The notes: a model not told the origin generated them from the sequence alone. Shown: positions 40,142 to 53,659, numbered from the stretch's first letter. The stretch: 64,000 nucleotides of DNA from Acinetobacter celticus (GCF_001707755.1 NZ_MBDL01000011.1:1-64000); one strand, 5' to 3'. Made by a program: numbers and translations.

Positions 40142-41854
40142 ATGTTAGACATAATTCCAAGCGGTATTTTGGTCACGACTGCTGTGATCTTCACAGCTTT
40201 TATTTTTATTGGCTTTATCCTTGCTCGCTTATACCAGCGTTCTAGCAAAGAAATATCATTTGTTCGTACTGGCTTTGGCGGTGAAAAAGTAATTTTAGGG
40301 GGCGGTGCAATTGTCCTACCTGTATTGCATGAAATTATCCCCGTCAATATGAATACCCTACGTCTTGAAGTTCGTCGCGCAGATGATCAAGCCTTAATTA
40401 CCCGCGACCGTATGCGCGTAGATGTCATGGCTGAATTCTATGTTCGGGTTAAGCCTACAGCTGAATCTATTGCAACCGCGGCACAAACACTGGGCCAAAA
40501 AACCATGTCACCCAATGAACTCAAAAATTTGGTGGAAGGTAAGTTTGTCGACTCTCTGCGTGCTGTCGCCGCCGAAATGGCCATGGAAGAATTACATGAA
40601 AAGCGCGTGGACTTTGTACAAAAAGTACAGCAAGTGGTTTCTGAAGATTTACATAAAAATGGCTTAGAACTTGAAACCGTTTCTTTAACAGGTTTAGACC
40701 AAACAGGGTTTAAATACTTCAACCCGCAAAATGCTTTTGATGCTGAAGGTCTAACAAAATTAACTGAAACAATTGAAGACCGTCGTCGTAAGCGCAACGA
40801 AATTGAACAAGACGCTGATCTTGCCATTCGAACCAAAAACTTGCAGGCAGAACAAGCACGTATGCAAATTGTGCGCGAAGAAGAATATGCCAAGCTACAG
40901 CAAGAGCGTGAAATTTCCATTCGTCGTGCTGAGCAATTGGCAGAAATAGCAGCGCAAGAAGCAGCCAAAAAACGTGAAGCGGAAGAAGCACAAATTGCAG
41001 CAGAACGTGAAGTTGACCTAAAACGCATTACTGCTGCCCGCGATGTTGAAAATCAAAATATTCAAAAAGCACAAATTATTGAACAGGCGCAAGTCGAACA
41101 GAAAAAAACCATTGAATTGGCTGAACAAATTCGCGCCATTGCTGTTGCAGAAAAATCACGTGAAGAATCCGAGGCCAAAGCATCGGCTGACCGTGCCCGT
41201 GCAGAAGCTGTAAAAGCCGAAGAAGAAGTCATTACCGTGCGTCAAATTCAGCAAGCAGAACGTCAAAAAGCCGTTGAACTAGTAGCTGCTAAACAAGCTG
41301 CTGAAAAAGAGGCAATTGCCATTACAGTCGCTGCCGAAGCAGGTAAACAAGCCGCTGCCGATGATGCAGAAGCTGTCCGTATTGCTGCTGAAGCCTCTGC
41401 TGAACAAGCACGCTTAAAAGCCAAAGGTGAAGCTGATGCTAAAATACTTCTAGCGCAAGCCATGGAAAAACAATATCAAGTTGATGCAGAAGGTACACGT
41501 GCCGTCAATGAAGCCAATAATGTTCTTTCAGCTGAACAAATTGAAATGCAAATTCGCTTGGCCATGTTGAAATACTTGCCAGAAATTATCCGTGAAAGCG
41601 TAAAACCAATGGAAAATATTGACGATATTAAAATTCTGCAAGTAAATGGCCTGCATGGTAGCCATACAGCATCGTGCCAAGGTGATGCACAACATGATAG
41701 CAACAATGTGGCGTTGTCTGACCAAGTGGTAAATAGTGCCCTGCGCTATCGCTCACAAGCGCCATTAATTGACAGCTTAATGAGTGAGTTAGGTATTCAT
41801 GGTGGCGATATTAATGGCTTTACACAAAGTTTAAAGCCAAAATCACCCAACTAA
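40142..41854 (+). CDS. yqiK: Flotillin-like protein YqiK
   Basis: The 570-residue protein begins with a single membrane helix (residues 8-24), followed by an SPFH/Band 7 domain (GFGGEKVILGGGAIVLPVLHEI to about 200), a very long Glu/Ala/Lys-rich coiled coil (about 210-450) and a C-terminal flotillin region (LSAEQIEMQIRLAMLKYLPEIIRESVKPME). Flotillins oligomerise at the membrane and organise detergent-resistant microdomains. The gene starts 47 bases after yqiJ on the same strand, so the two form an operon that ends in a terminator. Confidence 0.9.
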   Translation: MLDIIPSGILVTTAVIFTAFIFIGFILARLYQRSSKEISFVRTGFGGEKVILGGGAIVLPVLHEIIPVNMNTLRLEVRRADDQALITRDRMRVDVMAEFYVRVKPTAESIATAAQTLGQKTMSPNELKNLVEGKFVDSLRAVAAEMAMEELHEKRVDFVQKVQQVVSEDLHKNGLELETVSLTGLDQTGFKYFNPQNAFDAEGLTKLTETIEDRRRKRNEIEQDADLAIRTKNLQAEQARMQIVREEEYAKLQQEREISIRRAEQLAEIAAQEAAKKREAEEAQIAAEREVDLKRITAARDVENQNIQKAQIIEQAQVEQKKTIELAEQIRAIAVAEKSREESEAKASADRARAEAVKAEEEVITVRQIQQAERQKAVELVAAKQAAEKEAIAITVAAEAGKQAAADDAEAVRIAAEASAEQARLKAKGEADAKILLAQAMEKQYQVDAEGTRAVNEANNVLSAEQIEMQIRLAMLKYLPEIIRESVKPMENIDDIKILQVNGLHGSHTASCQGDAQHDSNNVALSDQVVNSALRYRSQAPLIDSLMSELGIHGGDINGFTQSLKPKSPN

Positions 41855-41872
41855 TTCCATCCCAAAAAAATT

Positions 41873-41900
41873 AAAAGGCAACCAGAAGGTTGCCTTTTTT
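41873..41900 (+). terminator. Terminator of yqiJK
   Basis: The stem AAAGGCAACC/GGTTGCCTTT with loop AGAA is followed by TTTTTT. Confidence 0.9.
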
Positions 41901-41992
41901 GCTCTCATCATCAAAACATAATTACCTACTGTCTTTATGATTATGCTAAATATTCGCATGATTTAGTAAATAATCATCTTAAAATTAGGCAA

Positions 41993-42022
41993 AAAAAGAG
42001 AACCCAAAGGTTCCCTCTTTTT
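41993..42022 (-). terminator. Terminator of sucCD
   Basis: On the minus strand AAAGAGGGAACC pairs imperfectly with GGGTTCTCTTT, followed by a T-run. It lies 15 bases past the sucD stop codon. Confidence 0.8.
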
Positions 42023-42036
42023 ATCTAAATAACAAT

Positions 42037-42927
42037 TTAGGCCAAACCTTTATCCTTGAGCAACTGGAACATCGTCGATCCCAACTCTGCAGGGCTACGC
42101 GTATACGCCATACCTGCTTTTTCAAAGGCTAAAAACTTTTCCTCAGCGGTTCCTTTACCGCCAGAAATAATAGCGCCTGCATGCCCCATACGCTTGCCTT
42201 TCGGGGCAGTCACACCTGCAATATAACCCACAACTGGCTTAGTCACGTTGGATTGAATATATTCGGCAGCTTCTTCTTCTGCTGTCCCACCAATTTCACC
42301 AATCATAATAATGGCTTCAGTTTGTGGATCTTCTTGGAACAGTTTCAAGCAATCAATTTGGTTCATACCCGGAATTGGGTCACCACCAATACCAATACAC
42401 GTTGACTGACCCAAACCCAGTTTGGTGGTTTGTGCAACCGCTTCATAGGTCAAGGTGCCTGAACGTGAAATAATCCCAATTTTACCCGCTTGATGGATAT
42501 GACCTGGCATAATACCAATCTTACATTCACCCGGTGTAATGATACCTGGACAGTTTGGGCCAATCAGACGTGCACCATTACCATTGGTTTCAAGGTAACG
42601 CTTGGCTTTAAGCATATCTAAAGTTGGTACACCTTCAGTGATGACCACAATAAGCCCAACACCTGAATCTACCGCTTCAATAATTGAATCCAATATAAAC
42701 GGTGCAGGTACATAAATCACTGTCGCATCTGCACCGGTCGAATTCACAGCTTCTTGCATAGTGTTAAATACAGGTAAATCTAGATGCGTTGTGCCCCCCT
42801 TACCCGGTGTCACACCACCGACGACTTTTGTACCATAATCCAGTGCTTGTGCTGAATGGAATGTACCATTTTTACCTGTAAAACCTTGTACCAATACTTT
42901 GGTGTCTTTATTAATTAATACGCTCAT
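42037..42927 (-). CDS. sucD: Succinyl-CoA synthetase alpha subunit
   Basis: With SucC it makes ATP (or GTP) from succinyl-CoA. The 296-residue protein has the CoA-binding N-terminal domain ([20 protein letters not shown]), [20 protein letters not shown], and the phosphohistidine loop [20 protein letters not shown] (the His is phosphorylated). sucC lies upstream with a gap of 11 bases, so the two are cotranscribed. Confidence 0.98.
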   Translation of the reverse strand: MSVLINKDTKVLVQGFTGKNGTFHSAQALDYGTKVVGGVTPGKGGTTHLDLPVFNTMQEAVNSTGADATVIYVPAPFILDSIIEAVDSGVGLIVVITEGVPTLDMLKAKRYLETNGNGARLIGPNCPGIITPGECKIGIMPGHIHQAGKIGIISRSGTLTYEAVAQTTKLGLGQSTCIGIGGDPIPGMNQIDCLKLFQEDPQTEAIIMIGEIGGTAEEEAAEYIQSNVTKPVVGYIAGVTAPKGKRMGHAGAIISGGKGTAEEKFLAFEKAGMAYTRSPAELGSTMFQLLKDKGLA

Positions 42928-42938
42928 ATTGATACTCC

Positions 42939-44105
42939 TTACGCTTTTACTGCAGCAACAATTTTTTCTGCGGCATCTGACAAACCATTTGCAGAAATAA
43001 GTTTTAGACCTGATTCATCAAGTAATTTAGCACCCAGTTCTGCATTATTTCCTTCCAAACGCACAACCACAGGTACGGTCACATTTACTTCTTGAACCGC
43101 TGCAATAATTGCTTCAGCAATCATGTCACAACGTACAATTCCACCGAAGATATTAATCAATACACCTTGTACAGAGCTATCTGCCAAAATAATTTTAAAG
43201 GCTTCAATCACACGGCCTTTGGTTGCACCGCCACCAACATCAAGGAAGTTGGCAGGCTGACCACCATACAGTTTAATGATGTCCATGGTTGCCATTGCAA
43301 GACCCGCACCATTGACCATACAACCAATATTGCCTTCAAGGGCAACGTAGTTCAAATCAAATTCAGAGGCTTTGAGCTCACGTTCATTTTCTTGTGACTT
43401 GTCACGTAGTGCAGCAATTTCAGGTAAGCGATACAACGCATTTGAGTCAATTCCCACTTTGGCATCGACACATAAAATATCGCCATTTTCACGCACAGAA
43501 AGTGGGTTGATTTCAAATAAAGCAAAGTCATTTTCAATGAACGCTTGATAGGCTGCAGACATGATTTTTACAAATTGATTGACTTGCCCATCTTTTAAGT
43601 TCAACTGAAATGCAACTTCACGTGCTTGAAATGGCAATAAACCAACCAATGGGTCTACTTCAACTTTAATAATTTTTTCTGGGGTTTCTTCAGCGACTTT
43701 TTCAATTTCGACACCACCCTCAGTCGACGCCATAAAAGTGACACGACGGCTTGAACGATCCACCACTGCACCCAAGTACAATTCGCGCTCTACAGGATAA
43801 ACGTCTTCTGCAACCAAAATACTGTTAACCGGTTGACCATTGGCATCTGTTTGATATGTGACTAATCGTGTACCAATAATACTGTTGGCATAGTCGGCTG
43901 CTTCCTGAGCCGTTTTAACTACTTTCACACCGCCCGCTTTACCGCGACCACCTGCATGAACTTGCGCTTTTAATACTGCAAATTTACCACCAAGTTGTTC
44001 AAAAGCCTGGACTGTTTCTTCTGCATTGGTTGCAAGGATACCTTCTTGAACAGGCATACCATATTTTTTTAATAGCGCTTTCGCTTGATATTCGTGTAAG
44101 TTCAT
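42939..44105 (-). CDS. sucC: Succinyl-CoA synthetase beta subunit (ADP-forming)
   Basis: The 388-residue protein is the nucleotide-binding partner of SucD. It begins [19 protein letters not shown] and has an ATP-grasp domain ([15 protein letters not shown]), [18 protein letters not shown], and [18 protein letters not shown] with the C-terminal ligase-CoA domain ([24 protein letters not shown]). It is upstream of sucD. It is separated from lpd by a 180-base gap containing an intrinsic terminator, so sucCD probably has its own promoter or lives on readthrough. Confidence 0.98.
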   Translation of the reverse strand: MNLHEYQAKALLKKYGMPVQEGILATNAEETVQAFEQLGGKFAVLKAQVHAGGRGKAGGVKVVKTAQEAADYANSIIGTRLVTYQTDANGQPVNSILVAEDVYPVERELYLGAVVDRSSRRVTFMASTEGGVEIEKVAEETPEKIIKVEVDPLVGLLPFQAREVAFQLNLKDGQVNQFVKIMSAAYQAFIENDFALFEINPLSVRENGDILCVDAKVGIDSNALYRLPEIAALRDKSQENERELKASEFDLNYVALEGNIGCMVNGAGLAMATMDIIKLYGGQPANFLDVGGGATKGRVIEAFKIILADSSVQGVLINIFGGIVRCDMIAEAIIAAVQEVNVTVPVVVRLEGNNAELGAKLLDESGLKLISANGLSDAAEKIVAAVKA

Positions 44106-44251
44106 TTTTTACCTTTTTACTGTTTTTTCGCTTTGTTATGACCCATTAAAGCCCAGACATCCGTCAAAGCAGCTTTAACCTTTTTTAAATCTCAAAATAT
44201 TTCTTATCTTTATTTTTAGATGATTGTTCCCATAAATACAACCATCAAATG

Positions 44252-44281
44252 TAAAAAGAGCGACCTTAGCCGCTCTTTTTT
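44252..44281 (-). terminator. Intrinsic terminator between lpd and sucC
   Basis: The stem AAAGAGCG/CGCTCTTT with a short loop at 44254-44279 is followed on the minus strand by a T-run. It lies directly after lpd and before sucC. Confidence 0.85.
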
Positions 44282-44286
44282 TCATC

Positions 44287-45753
<1,467 letters not shown>

Positions 45754-45780
45754 CTAAGCCCATAGATTTATTCTGAAGTA

Positions 45781-46989
45781 TTAAAGATCAAGGATGAGTC
45801 GAGCTGGCTCTTCTAACAATTCTTTGATTGTTACAAGGAAACCTACAGCTTCTTTACCATCGATTAAACGGTGATCATAAGAAAGCGCTAAATACATCAT
45901 TGGTAAAATTTCAACTTGACCATTCACAGCCATAGGACGCTCTTGGATTTTATGCATACCCAAGATTGCTGTCTGTGGTGTATTCAAAATTGGCGTAGAA
46001 AGCAATGAACCGAAAGTACCACCATTAGTAATAGTGAATGTACCGCCAGTCATATCTTCAATACCTAATTTACCGTCACGCGCTTTACCAGCGTATGCAC
46101 GAATACCGTTTTCAACTTCAGCATAGTTCATACGGTCAGTATCACGAAGAACTGGAACAACTAGACCACGCTCAGAAGAAACAGCCACACCAATGTCATA
46201 GAAACCGTGATATACGATGTCGTTGCCATCAATAGATGCATTTACAGCAGGATAACGCTTAAGTGCTTCTGTTGCTGCTTTTACGAAGAAAGACATAAAG
46301 CCTAAACGTGCACCATGACGCTTTTCAAAAGCATCTTTATATTGGTTACGCATGTCCATGATTGGTTTCATGTTCACTTCGTTGAACGTTGTCAACATTG
46401 CTGTTTCTTGCGTTGCAGCAAGTAAACGTTCAGCAACACGCTTACGTAAACGCGTCATAGGAACACGTTTTTCGATACGCTCGCCAACAGCAACACTTAA
46501 AGGTGCAACAGCTGGTTTAGCTTGATGGTTCGCAACATCTTCTTTCGTGATGCGACCGCCACGGCCAGTACCAGATACGTCAGAAGCTGCAATACCAGTT
46601 TCAGTTAATGCTTTACGAACCGCAGGTGCTTGATCAGCAACAGGTTGAGCACGTTCTACCACTGGCGATGCGCCAGCTTCAGTTTGCGCAGCCGCTTGCT
46701 CTACTTTTGCTTCAGATTGAACAGCTTGAGTTGCAGCTGCACCAGAAAGTGCGCCTTCAGCAAACTGAGCAATAACTTCAGCAGAAAGCACTGTATCGCC
46801 TTCATTTTTAACAATAGATACAATCGTACCGTCTGCAGGAGCTACAACTTCCAATACAACTTTGTCAGTTTCAATATCACAAATCACTTCATCACGTGAT
46901 ACTGCTTCACCAGGTTGTTTGTGCCAAGTTGCAACTGTTCCGTCAGCAACTGACTCTGGGAATACCGGTGCTTTAATTTCGGTTGCCAT
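45781..46989 (-). CDS. sucB: Dihydrolipoyl succinyltransferase (E2 of 2-oxoglutarate dehydrogenase)
   Basis: E2 is the core of the complex. The 402-residue protein has one lipoyl domain with the lipoylated Lys in [11 protein letters not shown] (residues about 40-50), an Ala/Gln/Glu-rich linker, an E3-binding domain ([21 protein letters not shown]), and a catalytic domain ending [20 protein letters not shown] with the catalytic His and Asp. The start ATG at 46989 lies 16 bases after the sucA stop; lpd follows 60 bases downstream. Confidence 0.98.
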   Translation of the reverse strand: MATEIKAPVFPESVADGTVATWHKQPGEAVSRDEVICDIETDKVVLEVVAPADGTIVSIVKNEGDTVLSAEVIAQFAEGALSGAAATQAVQSEAKVEQAAAQTEAGASPVVERAQPVADQAPAVRKALTETGIAASDVSGTGRGGRITKEDVANHQAKPAVAPLSVAVGERIEKRVPMTRLRKRVAERLLAATQETAMLTTFNEVNMKPIMDMRNQYKDAFEKRHGARLGFMSFFVKAATEALKRYPAVNASIDGNDIVYHGFYDIGVAVSSERGLVVPVLRDTDRMNYAEVENGIRAYAGKARDGKLGIEDMTGGTFTITNGGTFGSLLSTPILNTPQTAILGMHKIQERPMAVNGQVEILPMMYLALSYDHRLIDGKEAVGFLVTIKELLEEPARLILDL

Positions 46990-47005
46990 TACTAAGAATC
47001 TCCTG

Positions 47006-49840
47006 TTATTCAGCTACGATCGCTAAAGCATCATTTACGAGCTGAGCTTGTTGTTTTGCATGCAAATATGGTGAACCGCACGCTGGCGCAGCTGAAGCTG
47101 GACGGCCTGCGAAGCTAATACGTACTTGTTTACCTAATTTCATCACATCATCATATAAACGAGGCGCGATGAATAACCAAGCACCTTGGTTTTTCGGTTC
47201 TTCTTGAGCCCAAACAATTTCAGTCACGTTTGGATAAGAAGCAAATACTTCAGCAATACGCTGTTCTGGGTACGGATACAATTGTTCAATACGCACAATT
47301 GCAGTGTTCGTTAATTCTTGCTCACGACGTTTTTCAAGCAAATCGTAGTAAACCTTACCACCACAAAGCACCAGACGTGTTACATCCGCTTTGTTGATTT
47401 GATCAATTTCATCAATCACAGTTTGGAATCGACCTGTTGCGAGTTCTTCCAAAGTAGACGTTGCAAGCTTATGACGAAGCAATGATTTCGGAGAAGTGAT
47501 AATCATTGGTTTACGAATTGGACGAACCGCTTGACGACGCATTGCATGGTAAATCTGTGCAGGTGTAGTCGGTGTAATCACTTGCATGTTGTCTTCTGCA
47601 CAAAGCTGTAAGAAACGCTCTAAACGTGCAGATGAATGCTCTGGACCTTGACCTTCATAACCGTGTGGAAGCAATAATGTTAAGCCACAAACACGTTCCC
47701 ATTTGGTTTCACCCGATGAGATAAATTGGTCAATCACCACTTGCGCACAGTTTGCGAAGTCACCAAATTGTGCTTCCCAAATGATCAAGCTTTTCGGTAA
47801 AGTCGTTGAATAACCGTATTCGAAGGCCAACACTGCCATTTCTGACAAGAGTGAGTCATAAATTGCAGTACGTGGTTGATTTTCTTTCAAGTTACATAAT
47901 GGAATGTAAGTTGAACCATCAACTTGGTTATGCAGTTTTGCATGACGATGTGAGAATGTACCACGACCAACGTCTTCACCCGTTAAACGGAATAAGTAAC
48001 CTTCATCCAAAACAGTTGCATAAGCTAAAGTTTCAGCAGCACCCCAGTTTAATGGAATTTCGCCAGTTTGCATTTTAAGACGGTCGTCAATCACTTTAGA
48101 AACTTGACGTTGCATGACAAAGCCTTCTGGAAGCTCGCGCATTTTTGCGCCAAGTTCTTTCAAGCGTTCAATTGGGTAAGATGTATCCCAATCGTCTGTA
48201 TAGTCATGACCTAAATACGGTGCCCAATCTACAAACATTTTAGTATTTGGTTCAAGGACTAAAGCATTTGCAACATGTTTGCCTGCTTCAAGGTCTGAAC
48301 GGTACTGTTCAACCATTTGGTCTGCAGCAGCACGGTCAAGCACACCCTCTTGTACCAATTGATCAGCATAAAGCGTACGTGTAGTCGCTTTTTTGTTAAT
48401 CACTTGATACATCATTGGTTGTGTTGCAGCTGGCTCATCTGCTTCGTTATGGCCACGACGACGGTAACAGAACATGTCAATCACAACGTCTTTACGGAAC
48501 GTATGACGGAAATCATGTGCCAATTGAGCAATAAACATCACAGCTTCAGGATTATCACCATTTACATGGAAGATTGGTGCCTGAATCATTTTTGCAATGT
48601 CGGTACAGTATTCTGTAGAACGTGCATCGCGTGGATCAGATGTTGTAAAACCAACTTGGTTGTTTACCACAATATGCACAGTACCACCCACGGTATAACC
48701 GCGAGTTTGTGACATTTGGAAGGTTTCTTGGTTTACACCTTGGCCCGAAAATGCAGCATCACCATGTACAATCACTGGTAATACGTCATCACCGCCGATA
48801 TCTTTACGACGAACTTGACGTGCACGAACAGAACCTTCAACAACTGGCCCAACAATTTCTAAATGCGATGGGTTAAATGCCAATGCCAAGTGAACTTCGC
48901 CACCTGGAGTCATTACATTTGAAGAAAAACCTTGGTGGTACTTAACGTCACCAGAACCTTTCTTATGAATTGATTTACCTTCAAACTCACCAAATAAATC
49001 AGCAGGGTTTTTACCCATAATGTTTACAAGTAAATTTAAACGGCCACGGTGAGGCATACCAATGACAACTTCTTTACAGCCCACAGTACCTGCGCGCTGA
49101 ATAAGCTCATTCACCATAGGAATGAATGATTCGCCACCTTCTACACCAAAACGTTTTGCACCAACGAATTTATTACCTAAATATTTCTCAAGGCCTTCAG
49201 CTGCAGTCAAACGTTCTAAAACATGTTTTTTCTGTTCTGCATTGAAACCAAATTGACCACGTGCACCTTCAAGGCGTTGCTGAATCCAACGTTTCTCTTT
49301 GGTGTCTACAATGTGCATGTATTCAACGCCAATAGAAGAACAATAAATTTCTTCCATGGCCTTAACCATTTCACCTAATGTAGCTTCAGACTTACCAATC
49401 GCCAAGTTGCCTGTATTAAACGGTGTGTCTAAATCAGACTGCGTTAAACCATGCGTTGCAAGATCTAAATCAGGCACGATTTCACGCTTAGCCAAACCTA
49501 ATGGATCAAGCTTTGCTTTTTGATGACCACGGTTACGGTAAGCAGCAATGAGTTGTAACACGCCAATTTGACGTTGACCGTGCTCTGAACTTACTGCACT
49601 TTGCACAACAGCTTGAACACGATTTGAATTACGACCCAATAATAGGAATTGCTCACGTACATTGCTGTGTGGTTGATCACCTTTAGGGAATTTATCGAAG
49701 TATGCACACCAGTCAGCTTCTACTGAGTCTGGAGCTATCAAATACTGCTCATAAAGTTCTTCAATATACGCTGCACTGTCAGCGGAAAGTTCAGTGTCAA
49801 GACGCAGTGCGTCAGCAACTTCTTGCATTTGTGGACCCAT
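47006..49840 (-). CDS. sucA: 2-oxoglutarate dehydrogenase E1
   Basis: E1 decarboxylates 2-oxoglutarate with thiamine diphosphate and passes the succinyl group to SucB. The 944-residue protein has the characteristic N-terminal helix binding the core ([13 protein letters not shown]), [15 protein letters not shown], the thiamine motif [16 protein letters not shown]...NNQVGFTT, and a transketolase-like second half with [10 protein letters not shown] and [15 protein letters not shown]. The ATG at 49840 has AGGAA right next to it; the ATG four codons later (49828, [10 protein letters not shown]) fits the family start and may be the true one. It heads sucAB-lpd. Confidence 0.97.
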   Translation of the reverse strand: MGPQMQEVADALRLDTELSADSAAYIEELYEQYLIAPDSVEADWCAYFDKFPKGDQPHSNVREQFLLLGRNSNRVQAVVQSAVSSEHGQRQIGVLQLIAAYRNRGHQKAKLDPLGLAKREIVPDLDLATHGLTQSDLDTPFNTGNLAIGKSEATLGEMVKAMEEIYCSSIGVEYMHIVDTKEKRWIQQRLEGARGQFGFNAEQKKHVLERLTAAEGLEKYLGNKFVGAKRFGVEGGESFIPMVNELIQRAGTVGCKEVVIGMPHRGRLNLLVNIMGKNPADLFGEFEGKSIHKKGSGDVKYHQGFSSNVMTPGGEVHLALAFNPSHLEIVGPVVEGSVRARQVRRKDIGGDDVLPVIVHGDAAFSGQGVNQETFQMSQTRGYTVGGTVHIVVNNQVGFTTSDPRDARSTEYCTDIAKMIQAPIFHVNGDNPEAVMFIAQLAHDFRHTFRKDVVIDMFCYRRRGHNEADEPAATQPMMYQVINKKATTRTLYADQLVQEGVLDRAAADQMVEQYRSDLEAGKHVANALVLEPNTKMFVDWAPYLGHDYTDDWDTSYPIERLKELGAKMRELPEGFVMQRQVSKVIDDRLKMQTGEIPLNWGAAETLAYATVLDEGYLFRLTGEDVGRGTFSHRHAKLHNQVDGSTYIPLCNLKENQPRTAIYDSLLSEMAVLAFEYGYSTTLPKSLIIWEAQFGDFANCAQVVIDQFISSGETKWERVCGLTLLLPHGYEGQGPEHSSARLERFLQLCAEDNMQVITPTTPAQIYHAMRRQAVRPIRKPMIITSPKSLLRHKLATSTLEELATGRFQTVIDEIDQINKADVTRLVLCGGKVYYDLLEKRREQELTNTAIVRIEQLYPYPEQRIAEVFASYPNVTEIVWAQEEPKNQGAWLFIAPRLYDDVMKLGKQVRISFAGRPASAAPACGSPYLHAKQQAQLVNDALAIVAE

Positions 49841-50615
49841 TTCCTATTGCAAAAACATTTCAGGATGCTTTTTAAGCGAACCCATGATTAATAACGTCAA
49901 ATTGGTAATATGACATTAGTCCCCATTAGGCGTCAGCCATGAGGCGCGTTATCACTACATTAGGATTTCCCAATGTGATCAATGAACAATAAGGCCCCTC
50001 AGCGGCACCATTACTCATTATTATACCTAGCCAAAACCAGGCAATTTTTTGCAAATCGTCTTAGAAAAAATAATTCAAGCGCCTTACTTTGTCTAAATCG
50101 ACTTTCATTACATGTATAGATTGCCTAGAAAACCTTAAATGTTGAAAATATGTACATTCTCATCACCCAAATTTCACCTACAGGAATGCCGTAAATGCTA
50201 ACACGTTCTGCTATTTTCAATTGATTTTTTTGACACATACCTTCCATAAATTAGCGAAATACAATATCAATATTTTCCTCTAACCTATGGTGCTGTATAA
50301 AAAAGTATCTTTCAATTTAGACAAAGGTCTAAACTGACAAAAACCCTTTACACCAAAGAGAGCATTCTCTCTTTCTAACAACCAACAGACGTTATATGAT
50401 AACATTTTCACCGTCTATTGACAGGGCAAAAGGTCAACTTGCAACAATTATTAACCAGCCAACTTCTATTTCTTAAAATTAATACTTAATTCATCCATCA
50501 AAAACCCAAACAACATTCAATAGTTGATTTTCTCCACCACATCTCACTGCGAAACAACCATTACTTATAAAAACTTGGCAAGCCACCTGCCCCACTTAAA
50601 AATGAATCAGATATA
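49841..50615. promoter_or_regulatory. Gene-free region with the sucA leader
   Basis: There is no gene between sdhB and sucA here. On the minus strand a good -10 box (TATAAT, plus-strand 50020-50025) lies about 180 bases from sucA, so the leader would be long. It contains an imperfect hairpin at about 49952-49982 (ATCACATT against AATGTAGTGAT) and a GC-rich segment at 49928-49950 (GCGCC/GGCGT). No -35 at correct spacing is evident. Confidence 0.45.
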
Positions 50616-50646
50616 AAAAAAGCGCACCCGAAGATGCGCTTTTTTC
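50616..50646 (-). terminator. Terminator of sdhCDAB
   Basis: The stem AAAAAGCGCA/TGCGCTTTTT lies at 50617-50644 with a U-run on the minus strand, about 12 bases past the sdhB stop. Confidence 0.9.
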
Positions 50647-50657
50647 TGTCAAGCAGA

Positions 50658-51368
50658 TTAACCTGCGTGATCAAACATCATACTACGGATGTGACCAATT
50701 GCTTTTGTCGGGTTCAAACCTTTAGGGCAAACAGACACACAGTTCATGATGCCTTTACAACGGAACAAAGAGAATGGGTCATCAAGACGAGCCAAACGCT
50801 CTTGAGTTGCTGTATCACGCGAATCAATAATGAAACGGTATGCATTCAACAATGCTGATGGACCTAAGAATTTATCCGGATTCCACCAGAACGATGGGCA
50901 TGCAGTTGAACAACATGCACACAGGATACATTCATACAAACCATCTAAGTGTTCACGCTCTTCTGGAGACTGTAAACGCTCTTTTGCTGGCGCTGGTTGG
51001 TTATTGATCAAGAATGGATGAATTTTGTCATACTGATCGTAAAACTGATTCATATCCACAATTAAGTCTTTTACAACAGGTAAACCAGGTAAAGGACGAA
51101 CTGTAATCACTTCAGGTAAATCGTTTAGGTTCCAAAGACACGCTAAACCATTTTTACCATTGATGTTTACACCATCAGAACCACAAATACCTTCGCGGCA
51201 TGAACGACGGAACGTTAACGTTTCATCCTCTACTTTCAACGCAAGAAGCGCATCAAGCAACATACGATGCTTATCCGTCAATTCAAGCTTGAACGTTTGC
51301 ATGTATGGTGCTTTATCCTTATCAGGATCGTAGCGGTAGATATTAAATGTACGAATGCCTCTACTCAT
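50658..51368 (-). CDS. sdhB: Succinate dehydrogenase iron-sulfur subunit
   Basis: SdhB relays electrons from FAD to quinone through three clusters. The 236-residue protein shows all the ligand motifs: [2Fe-2S] [10 protein letters not shown] plus CLWNLN, [4Fe-4S] [12 protein letters not shown], and [3Fe-4S] with [17 protein letters not shown]. The third Cys of the [4Fe-4S] motif is where the family has it. It is the last gene of sdhCDAB, 14 bases after sdhA. Confidence 0.98.
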   Translation of the reverse strand: MSRGIRTFNIYRYDPDKDKAPYMQTFKLELTDKHRMLLDALLALKVEDETLTFRRSCREGICGSDGVNINGKNGLACLWNLNDLPEVITVRPLPGLPVVKDLIVDMNQFYDQYDKIHPFLINNQPAPAKERLQSPEEREHLDGLYECILCACCSTACPSFWWNPDKFLGPSALLNAYRFIIDSRDTATQERLARLDDPFSLFRCKGIMNCVSVCPKGLNPTKAIGHIRSMMFDHAG

Positions 51369-51382
51369 CTTACTTCTCCCAA

Positions 51383-53281
51383 TTAGAATGTACGTGGTTT
51401 AGGTGGAATTGCATCAACCGATAACGGTTTGTAGCGCACAGGTTTATACTCTAGACGGTTGTCTGAAGAGAACCATAACGTGTGTTTCATCCACTCATCA
51501 TCACGACGACCGTAAGAGTAAGTTGGGTGATCAGGTGGTAATTCAAAATCTACCACTGTATGTGCACCACGACATTCTTTACGAGCTGCTGCAGAGATTA
51601 ACGTTGCTTTTGCAACTTCATACAAGTTTTCAACTTCTAATGCTTCAACACGTGCTGTATTGAACACTTTAGATTTGTCTTTCAAATGAATGTTACGTAC
51701 GCGAGGTTCGATTGCAAGAATCTGTTTCACACCTTCATCAAGAAGCGCAGATGTACGGAATACACCAGCATGGTCTTGAACGATGTCACGGATTGCATCT
51801 GCAACTTCTTGTGCATTTTCACCTGATGTTGAGTCATCTAGTAACGCAACACGCTTGTAGGTGCTTTCAAGTACAGTTGTTGGAAGCGGTTGATACTCAT
51901 CACCATGATGTTTAGTCACATAGTCGATGATGTGTTCGCCAGCAGCTTTACCAAATACAACCAAGTCAAGCAGTGAGTTTGTACCTAAACGGTTTGCACC
52001 ATGTACAGACACGCAAGAACATTCACCAATGGCATAAAAACCTTTAATTGGTTTGGTATAGTTGCGGTCGCCACCGTTTGTAGAATAAACATCTGACGCT
52101 GGGCTATAACCCGCTTCAAAGTTTGTATCTGCAACACCTTCAGGAACAACAACTTGGCCATGAATATTCGTCGGAATACCACCCATTTGATAATGGATTG
52201 TTGGTACTACTGGAATTGGCTCTTTGGTAATATCCACGTTTGCGAATTTTTTACCAATTTCAAATACAGATGGTAAACGCTTCATGATGGTTTCGGCACC
52301 TAAGTGCGTCATATCAAGCAAGATGTAGTCTTTTTTCGGACCACAACCACGACCTTCTTTAATTTCTTGGTCCATAGAACGTGATACGAAGTCACGCGGT
52401 GCCAAGTCTTTCAAAGTTGGTGCATAGCGTTCCATGAACGGCTCACCCGAATCGTTACGAAGGATTGCACCTTCACCACGACAACCTTCGGTTAACAATA
52501 CGCCTGCGCCCGCTACACCCGTTGGGTGGAACTGCCAGAATTCCATATCTTGTAATGGAATACCTGCACGAGCAGCCATACCAAGACCGTCACCAGTATT
52601 GATATAAGCATTGGTAGATGCACGGTAAACACGACCCGCACCACCTGTTGCGAACAATGTCGCTTTACCTTGGAATACTGCAATTTTACCCGTTTCTTGG
52701 TCAATTGCTGTAACACCGAGCACGTCGCCTGCTTCGTTACGAATTAAATCAAGTGCGATCCATTCTACGAAGAATTGAGTACCCATTTTCACGTTACTTT
52801 GATAAAGCGTATGAAGAAGCGCGTGACCTGTACGGTCAGCAGCAGCACATGCACGTGGAACCGCTTTTTCACCGTAGTTTGCAGAGTGACCGCCGAATGG
52901 GCGTTGGTAAATCGTACCATCTGCGTTACGGTCAAAAGGCATACCCAAGTGTTCTAATTCATAAACCACTTGAGGTGCTTCACGACACATAAATTCAATC
53001 GCGTCTTGGTCACCTAACCAATCCGAACCTTTAACTGTGTCATAAAAATGGTAGTGCCAATTATCTTCTTGCATATTACCAAGAGATGCACCAATACCAC
53101 CTTGCGCAGCAACAGTATGTGAACGTGTTGGGAAAACTTTAGTCAGAACAGCAACTTTCAAACCAGCTTGAGCAAGTTGGTACGAAGCACGCATACCTGA
53201 ACCACCACCACCTACGATAACTGCATCGAAAGTTTGGTGCGGAATATTTGTGTAATCTTCTTTAGGGGATATAGCGCCCAT
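51383..53281 (-). CDS. sdhA: Succinate dehydrogenase flavoprotein subunit
   Basis: SdhA oxidises succinate to fumarate at a covalently bound FAD. The 632-residue protein has the FAD motif [20 protein letters not shown], the covalent-FAD His in [15 protein letters not shown], the substrate-binding [20 protein letters not shown], and the C-terminal KPRTF end. The ATG at 53281 starts 12 bases downstream of sdhD. The length is slightly above the E. coli 588; the extra length is mainly a short N-terminal extension and inserts. Confidence 0.98.
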   Translation of the reverse strand: MGAISPKEDYTNIPHQTFDAVIVGGGGSGMRASYQLAQAGLKVAVLTKVFPTRSHTVAAQGGIGASLGNMQEDNWHYHFYDTVKGSDWLGDQDAIEFMCREAPQVVYELEHLGMPFDRNADGTIYQRPFGGHSANYGEKAVPRACAAADRTGHALLHTLYQSNVKMGTQFFVEWIALDLIRNEAGDVLGVTAIDQETGKIAVFQGKATLFATGGAGRVYRASTNAYINTGDGLGMAARAGIPLQDMEFWQFHPTGVAGAGVLLTEGCRGEGAILRNDSGEPFMERYAPTLKDLAPRDFVSRSMDQEIKEGRGCGPKKDYILLDMTHLGAETIMKRLPSVFEIGKKFANVDITKEPIPVVPTIHYQMGGIPTNIHGQVVVPEGVADTNFEAGYSPASDVYSTNGGDRNYTKPIKGFYAIGECSCVSVHGANRLGTNSLLDLVVFGKAAGEHIIDYVTKHHGDEYQPLPTTVLESTYKRVALLDDSTSGENAQEVADAIRDIVQDHAGVFRTSALLDEGVKQILAIEPRVRNIHLKDKSKVFNTARVEALEVENLYEVAKATLISAAARKECRGAHTVVDFELPPDHPTYSYGRRDDEWMKHTLWFSSDNRLEYKPVRYKPLSVDAIPPKPRTF

Positions 53282-53293
53282 GATATTTTCCTA

Positions 53294-53659
53294 TCAATTT
53301 GCCCAAAAAATCTGGATCGCCCAGATTGCGTATGCAAATACAGCAATAATCACTGCTGAAGTCAGCACCAAGCGTAAACCTGAAGCAACAGGACCCATTG
53401 CGCGAGTCGTCACATAATCTGTGAAAACTTGCCACATACCGATCCATGCATGCGCAACTAGAGATAAGACTGCCAACAAAGATAAAATCTTCATTGGTAA
53501 TGTCATCATAAAGCCATACCACTGTTCAAAGTTAAATCCGCCATTACAAAGGATCCAACCAAATACCACAACGGTATAAACAGCTAATACCACAGCACTC
53601 AAACGCTGGATAAACCAATCGCGAGAACCTGAACCCGAAAAACCAGTAGCACTTTTCAT
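53294..53659 (-). CDS. sdhD: Succinate dehydrogenase membrane anchor SdhD
   Basis: This is the smaller membrane anchor that binds heme b and quinone with SdhC. The frame is open from 53674, but the ATG at 53659 overlaps the sdhC stop as TAATG, which points to coupled translation and gives 121 residues. Three membrane helices are visible (residues about 17-39, 47-70, 84-118). The predicted heme ligand is the His in HAWIGMWQVFTDYV, nearly identical to the E. coli segment. Confidence 0.95.
   Translation of the reverse strand: MKSATGFSGSGSRDWFIQRLSAVVLAVYTVVVFGWILCNGGFNFEQWYGFMMTLPMKILSLLAVLSLVAHAWIGMWQVFTDYVTTRAMGPVASGLRLVLTSAVIIAVFAYAIWAIQIFWAN

Noticed and set aside
41901..42036. A small RNA like Aar, which I recall being described next to sucD in A. 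baylyi
   Set aside because: The gap here contains only two terminators and short AT-rich DNA next to yqiK; I could not match any sequence or fold, and the neighbour gene differs.
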